A DNA stretch of 21,356 bases, from assembly GCA_030837935.1 (NCBI GenBank), contig JAUQXU010000149.1:1-21356 (forward strand), written 5' to 3'. A program made the translations under genes and the position numbers. Positions 15,945 to 21,356 of this stretch are shown here, piece after piece (the stretch's first letter is position 1; every line of letters starts with the position of its first letter). This DNA comes from Candidatus Brocadia sp. Its GTDB lineage: Bacteria; Planctomycetota; Brocadiia; Brocadiales; Brocadiaceae. The notes beneath the pieces were generated by a model, which had not been told where the DNA came from, ran no database searches, and was given only the letters and a program-made list of their open reading frames with translations.

Positions 15945-16442
15945 ATGCTTATCTATTCTGGTATAAAAATAAACGTCAGAAAGGATGAGGTTCTCTTAGA
16001 TGATGGAAGAAAGGTAATGAGAGAAGTCATTGAGCACCCCGGTTCGGCCGCCATCATTCCTTTTATCTCAGAAGATGAAATTTTCCTTATCAAGCAATAC
16101 AGACATGCCGTAAAAGAGACCCTGTACGAAATTCCCGCCGGCACGCTCGATAAGGGTGAAACGTTCTTGGCGTGCGCAGGACGTGAATTGGAAGAAGAAA
16201 TAGGTTATAGGGCAGGTACACTTGAACCCCTCATCATTTTCTACCCCTCGCCGGGTATTCTGAGTGAGATGATGCATCTCTTTAAGGCAACGAATCTCAT
16301 AAAAACCCAAACAAATTATCAGATGGACGAATCAATAAAAGGTAGTGTACAAGTTAAACTGAGTGATGCATTAGAGATGGTAAAGAAGGGAACGATCAGA
16401 GACGCAAAGACAGTTTGCAGTATTTTGATGTGTGCCAGATAA
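15945..16442 (+). CDS. Nudix hydrolase, ADP-ribose pyrophosphatase-like
   Basis: A 165-residue hydrolase of nucleoside diphosphates linked to another moiety; ADP-ribose is the likely substrate. The complete Nudix box G-x5-E-x7-REUxEExGU spans residues 66-88 (GTLDKGE ... RELEEEIGY) and carries the metal-binding glutamates. Upstream residues VMREVIEHPGSAAIIPF and IKQYRHAV...YEIPAG, and downstream FYPSPGILSEMMHLF, are typical of the ADPRase subgroup. The ATG at 15945 gives the family-like N-terminus MLIYSGIKI. Earlier in-frame starts (15903 TTG, 15912 ATG) would add an atypical hydrophobic leader. It runs in the same direction as the pilus cluster but appears functionally separate, and it converges on pheT with a 19-nt gap. 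Confidence 0.88.
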   Translation: MLIYSGIKINVRKDEVLLDDGRKVMREVIEHPGSAAIIPFISEDEIFLIKQYRHAVKETLYEIPAGTLDKGETFLACAGRELEEEIGYRAGTLEPLIIFYPSPGILSEMMHLFKATNLIKTQTNYQMDESIKGSVQVKLSDALEMVKKGTIRDAKTVCSILMCAR

Positions 16443-16461
16443 AAGCCGCTCAAATCATCTA

Positions 16462-18465
16462 TTATGCTTTTCTTAATTCGGCGCCAAGGGTTTTGTGAAG
16501 TGTATCGAGGATAATTTGTTGAGCGCTATCAACCTCTTCATTCTTTAATGTCCTGTCTGTGGCTTGAAAACACAGGTTAAGAGCAATACTCTTCTTTCCT
16601 GCAGGTATCTGTTTGCCACGATATACATCGAAGAAGTTTATTTCCGTCACCAAAGCAACCTTTGCATCCATAATGCATTTTTCGATAGATGACCACGGTG
16701 TTTCCTCATTAACAATAACGGCAAGGTCGCGAAAAACGGCGGGATACTGTAGCAGGTTTTGATATTTTTTGATAAAATTTGACTTTTCTAGTAATACATC
16801 CAGATCCACTTCCAGCAAACAGGATAACGTTTTAAAACCCAGTTTCTGGCTGGCTTCTCCAAAATATCCAACGGCCATACCATCCAGGTGAATTCTTGCC
16901 GCCCGTTCATCCTTAAATAATCTGGGTTCACTGAAAGTAATCCATTCACACTTTGATAAAATACCGAGATTTACTAAGAACGATTCAAAAATGCCTTTTA
17001 ATGTTAAAAAATCAGTATCGGCCAGGATGGACAAACAATTTTTTTCGTGTGGCAGTTTATTTCCTGCAAGATACACTTTAGCGATCTCAAAGATTTTTAT
17101 TTGTTCTGTGCCATGATGCATATTATATCGTTTGGTATTGATAAGGCTGGGTAGGAGAGACGTCCGCAAGCGACTCTCTTCCAACCTTAATGGGTTAGCA
17201 ATATCAATGCCCCCTTTATCAGACCATAAATTCAACGACTGTAATGGCGAGGTATCAACAATGCTAAAGGTTTTAACTTCGTAAAAACCAAGGCCGGTGA
17301 GAAACTGACGGACAGTATCCTCGACAATCTCAAATTTGTTCTTTATACTCCCACGAACATTTATAGAAGTCTTTGTTGGAATGTTGTTATATCCGTAGAT
17401 TCTGGCCACCTCTTCGATCAGGTCAATCTCACGGGAAATGTCACCTCGAAAGCTTGGTACTTCAAGATCAATAAAATTATCTACAGCATTGAGGATGTTA
17501 AATTGAAGTTTTTTTAAAATATCAATAGCCACATCTCTTTTTATTTCTACTCCTAAAACTTTGTGAAGCCGTTCCATGCGGAGTGTAATTTTCTTTGTTT
17601 CATGTCTTTCCGGTCCTAGAGTAACAGTGCCGTCAGCAGTTTCTCCCCCTGCACAGTCTTTGATAAGCCATACAGCCCTTTGGGATGCACGGTCTATGCC
17701 TTCGGGATCTATACCCCGCTCAAAGCGATAAGAGGAATCAGAGGAAATGCCTAATGCTCGCGATGTCCTCCGCACTTGCCTTTGCTCAAATTGTGCGCAT
17801 TCCAGGAGGATGTTTCTGGTTAAGTTGGAAACCTCTGTTTCTGCTCCTCCCATAACTCCTGCAATGGCAACAGGTTTCTTGCCGTCTGCAATAACCAACA
17901 TGTCATGAAAAAGCGCCCGTCTGGCTCCATTGATTGCTACAATTTCTTCTCCTATCCTGGCTTTTCTTACGATTATTTTTTGTCCTGCTAACCGGTCCAG
18001 ATCAAATGCGTGAAGTGGTTGCCCTGTCTCCATCATCACATAATTGGTTACGTCAACAATATTATTTACCGGTCGAAGACCAATACACTTTAACCTCTTT
18101 TGCATCCATTCAGGGGAAGGTGCAACCGTTATATGACGAACTACTCTGGCTGTATAACGAGGACACAATATCGGTTCTTCAACGCTAACGTTTATAAATT
18201 GAGATATATCCGCATGAGCGCTTACAAAATTTGTTTCCGGGAAATAAAAACTTCCGTCCACTGCTGCAGCTACCTCACGTGCGATACCAATAATTCCAAG
18301 GCAGTCAGGACGATTTGATGTAACTTCTATATCCAAGCAGAAATCGTCGTCGACAGGTTGAATGTCGGTGACCACCAATCCCACGTTAGTTAACCTATCA
18401 GCCAATTCCTGTGGAGACAGGCAAATACAGACATATTCCTTTAGCCAGTTGTAGCTGATCTTCAT
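16462..18465 (-). CDS. pheT: Phenylalanine--tRNA ligase beta subunit, short form lacking the EMAP/OB domain
   Basis: Beta subunit of the alpha2-beta2 phenylalanyl-tRNA synthetase, with editing and tRNA-binding domains. It begins MKISYNWLKEYV. It passes directly from TNVGLVVTDIQPVDDD to LDIEVTSNRPDCLGI and so skips the ~100-residue tRNA-binding OB (EMAP-II-like) domain found at about residues 40-150 in the longer bacterial form. That explains the length of 667 against about 800. The B3/B4 editing region (NIVDVTNYVMMETGQPLHAFD, quoted as VDVTNYVMMETGQPLHAFD; GVMGGAETEV), B5, the catalytic-like core and the C-terminal anticodon-binding ferredoxin-fold domain (QYPAVFRDLAVIV is close to LQYPAVFRDLAVIV) are present. 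It starts 7 nt after the pheS stop. Confidence 0.95.
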   Translation of the reverse strand: MKISYNWLKEYVCICLSPQELADRLTNVGLVVTDIQPVDDDFCLDIEVTSNRPDCLGIIGIAREVAAAVDGSFYFPETNFVSAHADISQFINVSVEEPILCPRYTARVVRHITVAPSPEWMQKRLKCIGLRPVNNIVDVTNYVMMETGQPLHAFDLDRLAGQKIIVRKARIGEEIVAINGARRALFHDMLVIADGKKPVAIAGVMGGAETEVSNLTRNILLECAQFEQRQVRRTSRALGISSDSSYRFERGIDPEGIDRASQRAVWLIKDCAGGETADGTVTLGPERHETKKITLRMERLHKVLGVEIKRDVAIDILKKLQFNILNAVDNFIDLEVPSFRGDISREIDLIEEVARIYGYNNIPTKTSINVRGSIKNKFEIVEDTVRQFLTGLGFYEVKTFSIVDTSPLQSLNLWSDKGGIDIANPLRLEESRLRTSLLPSLINTKRYNMHHGTEQIKIFEIAKVYLAGNKLPHEKNCLSILADTDFLTLKGIFESFLVNLGILSKCEWITFSEPRLFKDERAARIHLDGMAVGYFGEASQKLGFKTLSCLLEVDLDVLLEKSNFIKKYQNLLQYPAVFRDLAVIVNEETPWSSIEKCIMDAKVALVTEINFFDVYRGKQIPAGKKSIALNLCFQATDRTLKNEEVDSAQQIILDTLHKTLGAELRKA

Positions 18466-18472
18466 TTACACT

Positions 18473-19489
18473 TCAAAATTGAGACAAGAAACGAATGTCA
18501 TTTTCATAGAAAAAACGGATGTCGCATATCCCATACTTCAGCATCGTAATCCGTTCGACACCCATCCCAAACGCAAAACCTGTATACTTTTCTTCATCGT
18601 AATGTACGGCCCTAAATACATTGGGATCAACCATGCCGGCCCCCAATATTTCTACCCACCCGCTATGAGAACAGACACTACACCCTTTGCCTCCGCAAAT
18701 TGAACACGAAATATCAACCTCGGCGCTCGGCTCTGTAAAGGGAAAGAATGACGGCCTCAGACGCATTTGAATGTTTTGGCCAAAATAGGTCTTAATAAAT
18801 TGATTTAGTACCCCTTTTAGATCTGCAAAGCTTACCCCTTCGTCCACGATAAGACCTTCCACCTGATGAAACATAAAAGAGTGTCTGGCATCAACCGTAT
18901 CAGGCCTGTATACCCTGCCAGGGGCAATAATTCGAATGGGTGGTTTTCGTTTTTCCATGATACGAATCTGAACGGTGGATGTTTGACTTCTCAAAAGCAC
19001 ATCGTCTCTGATATAAAAAGTATCAAAATCAGTTCGGGAAGGATGATCAGAGGGAATGTTTAATGCCTCAAAATTGTAATATTCTAACTCAACTTCCGGA
19101 CCGTAAGCTACATCAAAACCTAAGCGGGCAAAGACCTCTTTAATATCGTCAATCGTTTGAGTGAGCGGATGCTTTTTCCCTATAAGGGGGCGTTTGCCCG
19201 GTAAAGTAATATCGAATATTTCATTCTTAACTTTTGGGATTGCTTCTGATGATAACTTTTTAATAAACTCCTCTATTATATCTGTAATTTCAATCTTTAA
19301 AGAGTTAACCTGCTGTCCAAATGCAGCGCGTTTTTCTGTCGGCAACGCAGGAATAAGCTTCATTAAATCATTGACAACGCCCTTTCTTCCCAAATATTTT
19401 ATCTTGAGCTGTTCTGCATCTTTCAGTGTGGTGATTGTTTTAGTTTCGTTTTGTAAATTTCTTTTTACTTCTTCTAATTTATCTGACAT
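18473..19489 (-). CDS. pheS: Phenylalanine--tRNA ligase alpha subunit
   Basis: Catalytic alpha subunit; charges tRNA-Phe with phenylalanine. The 338 residues have an N-terminal coiled-coil arm (MSDKLEEVKRNLQNE ... KYLGRKG). The class II core has HPLTQTIDDIKEVFARLGF, DTFYI, LLRSQTSTVQIR, RPDTVDARHSFMFHQVEGL and FGMGVERITMLKYGI. A Cys-rich SCSICGGKGCSVC insert, common in bacterial PheS, lies before the catalytic GAGMVDPNVF. I chose the ATG at 19489 because it gives the usual N-terminus. An upstream ATG (19513) would add eight residues, but it follows directly on the U-run of a terminator-like hairpin and has no suitable ribosome site. It is in the same operon as pheT but separated from rplT by a 171-nt leader. 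Confidence 0.95.
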   Translation of the reverse strand: MSDKLEEVKRNLQNETKTITTLKDAEQLKIKYLGRKGVVNDLMKLIPALPTEKRAAFGQQVNSLKIEITDIIEEFIKKLSSEAIPKVKNEIFDITLPGKRPLIGKKHPLTQTIDDIKEVFARLGFDVAYGPEVELEYYNFEALNIPSDHPSRTDFDTFYIRDDVLLRSQTSTVQIRIMEKRKPPIRIIAPGRVYRPDTVDARHSFMFHQVEGLIVDEGVSFADLKGVLNQFIKTYFGQNIQMRLRPSFFPFTEPSAEVDISCSICGGKGCSVCSHSGWVEILGAGMVDPNVFRAVHYDEEKYTGFAFGMGVERITMLKYGICDIRFFYENDIRFLSQF

Positions 19490-19513
19490 GCAAATGTATT
19501 TATTAAAAAGCAT

Positions 19514-19567
19514 AAAAAAGCAGGCACGTTCCTTCCACCCTGGTTAATACCAGAAAAGAACGTGCCT
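19514..19567 (-). terminator. Intrinsic terminator-like hairpin / candidate attenuator upstream of pheS
   Basis: On the minus strand AGGCACGTTC (19567-19558) and GAACGTGCCT (19531-19522) form a perfect 10-bp stem. The 26-nt loop holds a smaller hairpin (CTGGT-ATTA-ACCAG). The stem is followed by GC and six T residues (19519-19514). It lies between rplT and pheS inside one operon, so it would either end the thrS-rplT transcript or regulate pheST. Ahead of it a TTG-initiated frame (19646-19575) would encode a 23-residue peptide ending SFSCDFHF. Terminator confidence is high; the regulatory role is inferred. Confidence 0.75.
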
Positions 19568-19660
19568 CATAATTTCAGAAATGAAAATCACATGAAAAAG
19601 ACAGACCAGCGATTACTTCATGATACGGAAATGAAGGTTTTATCAATTACCCTCAAGATT

Positions 19661-20014
19661 TTAACCTAATGCTTTTACTTGTTCGACGAGTTGATCGAAT
19701 GCAGGTTTATCATGAACAGCCATCTCAGCCAGCATTTTTCTGTTGAGATCTATTTTTGCCTTAATTAACCCATGAATAAAATGGCTGTATGAGATGCCTC
19801 GTTCTCTGGCTGCTGCACTGATTCTGGATATCCAGAGTTCTCTAAATTTTCTTTTTCGTGCCTTCCGATCCCTAAACGAAAAAACCATGGCGCGGATATA
19901 TGTCTCCATGGCCTTGCGGTATAGATTACCCCTGCCGCCCCAGTAACCTTCCGTTTTGTCCAACAACCTTTTTCTCGACCTTTTTCTTGCACAACCTTTT
20001 GTTGCTCTTGGCAT
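19661..20014 (-). CDS. rplT: 50S ribosomal protein L20
   Basis: Structural and early-assembly protein of the large ribosomal subunit, binding 23S rRNA. The 117 residues match the usual length. The basic N-terminus (MPRATKGCARKRSRKRLL), GYWGGRGNLYRKA, FRDRKARKRKFRELWI and the C-terminal ARERGISYSHFIHGL are standard L20 signatures. L20 represses its own operon by binding leader mRNA in several bacteria, but no matching fold was checked here. It comes 36 nt after rpmI in the conserved infC-rpmI-rplT order. Confidence 0.97.
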   Translation of the reverse strand: MPRATKGCARKRSRKRLLDKTEGYWGGRGNLYRKAMETYIRAMVFSFRDRKARKRKFRELWISRISAAARERGISYSHFIHGLIKAKIDLNRKMLAEMAVHDKPAFDQLVEQVKALG

Positions 20015-20050
20015 GTTACAACTCTTTCATCAAAAAAATTAAAATTTATA

Positions 20051-20248
20051 TTAAGACCCTCGTAATGCCCTCGTCATGATCTTATTGAAGGCGGATGAAA
20101 CCCCGGTTTTTTTTCTCATATGTTCCTTTCGTCTTCCTGATTTTCCTGACATCAAATGACTCTTGCCTGGCCTTGATCTCTTTACTTTACCTTTTGCACT
20201 GATTTTTATTCGTTTTTTAAGCCCTTTATGGGTTTTTAACTTTGGCAT
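20051..20248 (-). CDS. rpmI: 50S ribosomal protein L35
   Basis: Small, very basic large-subunit protein of 65 residues with the typical MPKLKTHKGLKKRIKISAKG start and the SHLMSGKSGRRKEHMRK core. GGAGG lies about 7 nt before the ATG. The 93-nt gap after infC contains a possible AACCC/GGGTT hairpin (about 20296-20319) that could belong to an operon-control leader, but this is weak. Confidence 0.97.
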   Translation of the reverse strand: MPKLKTHKGLKKRIKISAKGKVKRSRPGKSHLMSGKSGRRKEHMRKKTGVSSAFNKIMTRALRGS

Positions 20249-20341
20249 CTACTGACCTCCATAATTAATTAGGCAACTAACTAAGATTCACTTAACCCTG
20301 AATAACACACAACGGGTTCTCAACGTTTTGAAGTCTTCTGT

Positions 20342-20839
20342 TTACTTGGGGGATAAAATTATTCCCAACCTACGATCATCAGATATTTTATCTTTTTCTA
20401 CTTTCGCTATGTCCTCTAATGCTTCAGCAATTTGTTTCAAGATCGTATCACCTAAATCTGCATGGGCGCGCTCTCTCCCTTTAAACATCATGCTGATGAG
20501 AACACGGTCTTTATTCTCTAAAAATTTTCTAGCCTGGCGAATTTTCGTTTGTATATCGTGCTCTCCCGTTTTAGGTCTTAGCCTTAATTCTTTTAACTGG
20601 ACAACATGTTGCTTCTGATGTGTTTTTTTCTTTTGTTTATACTTAAATTTACCATAATTTAAAATTCTGCAGACAGGCGGATTAGCTTCAGGAGCTACCT
20701 CCACAAGGTCAAGCTCTACGGCTTTTGCCTTTGCAATAGCATCCTCTTTGGTAACGACTCCAATCTGCACACCGTTCTCATCTATCAATCGCACCGTAGC
20801 GGAACGGATCCGTTCATTAATTCTTAATTCTTGTGAAAT
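20342..20839 (-). CDS. infC: Translation initiation factor IF-3 with an AUU start codon
   Basis: Binds the 30S subunit, prevents premature 50S joining and proofreads start codons. The 165 residues have the IF-3 N-domain (INERIRSATVRLIDENGVQIG), quoted as INERIRSATVRLIDENG, the linker KYKQKKKTHQKQ, and the C-domain (LRPKTGEHDIQTKIRQARKFL, quoted as LRPKTGEHDIQTK; MMFKGRE). A standard caller would start at an internal GTG (20794) and lose 15 conserved residues. The true start is almost certainly ATT at 20839-20837, with GGAGGAG 7 nt upstream. An AUU start in infC is the known basis of IF-3 autoregulation in E. coli. thrS ends 27 nt upstream. Confidence 0.95.
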   Translation of the reverse strand: MSQELRINERIRSATVRLIDENGVQIGVVTKEDAIAKAKAVELDLVEVAPEANPPVCRILNYGKFKYKQKKKTHQKQHVVQLKELRLRPKTGEHDIQTKIRQARKFLENKDRVLISMMFKGRERAHADLGDTILKQIAEALEDIAKVEKDKISDDRRLGIILSPK

Positions 20840-20853
20840 GTATATTCTCCTCC
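20837..20853 (-). promoter_or_regulatory. Ribosome-binding site and AUU initiation codon of infC
   Basis: GGAGGAG (20853-20847), a 7-nt spacer and ATT (20839-20837) on the minus strand. The strong Shine-Dalgarno fixes the start. IF-3 rejects non-standard start codons, so high IF-3 lowers translation of its own mRNA. Confidence 0.85.
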
Positions 20854-20866
20854 AAAAAAGTTAAGA

Positions 20867-21356
20867 TCATCTTTTTTCTTTAATTTCAGATTCCGCGTTT
20901 TTTATAAAATCTTCAATAAGCATCATCCCTTCATTGCCTTTTTTCCTGCTTCTAACAGCAACAGCGTTACCTTCAATTTCTTTATCGCCGACAACCAGCA
21001 AATAAGGGATTTTTTCTAAAGTACCTTCTCGTATCTTGTAGCTGATTTTTGCATTGCTCGTGTCACATTCCACCCTAAAACTCCTGGCAAGTAACTGAGC
21101 GTGTAATCTTTTGGCATAAGCAATGTGTGCATCAGTAATGGGTAATATCCGCATTTGAATTGGAGCAATCCATAAAGGGAAATCACCTGCATAGTGTTCT
21201 ATCAAACACCCCACAAACCGTTCCATAGCCCCCAGAACCGTACGATGAACCATTACCACACGATGATGAAGACCATCCGGACCAACATAATCGACATCAA
21301 ATCTTTCCGGTAGATTAAAATCAACCTGAATGGTAGGTCCCTGCCACCCACGCCCT
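20867..21356 (-). CDS. thrS: Threonine--tRNA ligase, C-terminal part (5' end outside window)
   Basis: Charges tRNA-Thr. Only the last ~162 codons are present; the frame is open to the right edge, and an internal GTG at 21259 should not be taken as the start. The visible part begins with GRGWQGPTIQVDFNLPERFD. It then has class II motif 3 (HRVVMVHRTVLGAMERFVG) and the anticodon-binding domain (FPLWIAPIQMRILPI, DKEIEGNAVAVRSRKKG). The C-terminal end is EIKEKR. It heads the translation operon as far as the window shows, 27 nt before infC. The TGS and editing domains, if present, lie outside. Confidence 0.96.
   Translation of the reverse strand, partial: GRGWQGPTIQVDFNLPERFDVDYVGPDGLHHRVVMVHRTVLGAMERFVGCLIEHYAGDFPLWIAPIQMRILPITDAHIAYAKRLHAQLLARSFRVECDTSNAKISYKIREGTLEKIPYLLVVGDKEIEGNAVAVRSRKKGNEGMMLIEDFIKNAESEIKEKR

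Noticed and set aside
19522..19560. T-box riboswitch, suggested by AGGGTGGAAGGAACGTGCC on the minus strand ahead of pheS
   Set aside because: The GGGTGGAA motif lies within the terminator loop, not upstream of the terminator's 5' arm. The usual ACCGCG part is absent, and there is too little leader for a specifier stem I.

Overview
The window is bacterial, gene-dense and moderately AT-rich. It looks like chromosomal sequence from a deep-branching Gram-negative-type bacterium. I lean towards a planctomycete, perhaps of the anammox (Brocadiales) kind. The hints are a short PheT without its tRNA-binding OB domain, tandem MshEN-type pilus ATPases followed by PilV/PilW/PilX-like minor pilins, an anaerobic-style cobalamin pathway and a SYLF-domain protein. 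This taxonomic call is inference; the window has no rRNA or marker gene that would settle it.

Layout, left to right. (a) Positions 2-1323, plus strand: the end of a cobalamin cluster, cbiE (5' end outside the window) and cobI/cbiL. (b) 1406-1987, plus strand: an exported SYLF-domain protein. (c) 4462 down to 2098, minus strand: a cyclophilin-type peptidyl-prolyl isomerase, arfB (ribosome rescue), a GrdB-like selenoprotein gene with an in-frame UGA, and msrB, whose start overlaps the selenoprotein stop codon. (d) 4878-6239, plus strand: pntB, the beta subunit of the membrane transhydrogenase, with no pntA beside it. (e) 7413-6343, minus strand: cobT, for lower-ligand activation in cobalamin synthesis. 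(f) 7617-15902, plus strand: a type IV pilus / type II secretion-like cluster with two GspE/PilB ATPases, a PilC platform protein, a GspH/FimT-like pilin, PilV, PilW and two tandem PilX-like proteins, the second apparently truncated. (g) 15945-16442, plus strand: a Nudix ADP-ribose pyrophosphatase-like hydrolase, possibly with its own promoter and a leaderless start. (h) 21356 down to 16462, minus strand: the classic translation operon thrS-infC-rpmI-rplT-pheS-pheT.

The most notable point is the selenoprotein at 2667-3416. A single UGA codon lies in frame exactly where a U-x-x-C redox motif is expected. A perfect 6-bp hairpin with a GU-containing loop begins 12 nt after it, as expected of a bacterial SECIS. 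A standard gene caller would split this gene into two fragments. It is clearly richer in GC than its surroundings and appears translationally coupled to msrB. Other points of interest are the AUU start codon of infC, a strong terminator-like hairpin ahead of pheS that suggests attenuation, matching calcium-loop-like motifs in two minor pilins, and possible dual translation starts in msrB.

I saw no tRNA, rRNA, CRISPR array, insertion sequence or phage gene. I did not identify a previously undescribed multi-gene system; the candidates for something new are the selenoprotein/msrB pair and the pheS leader.
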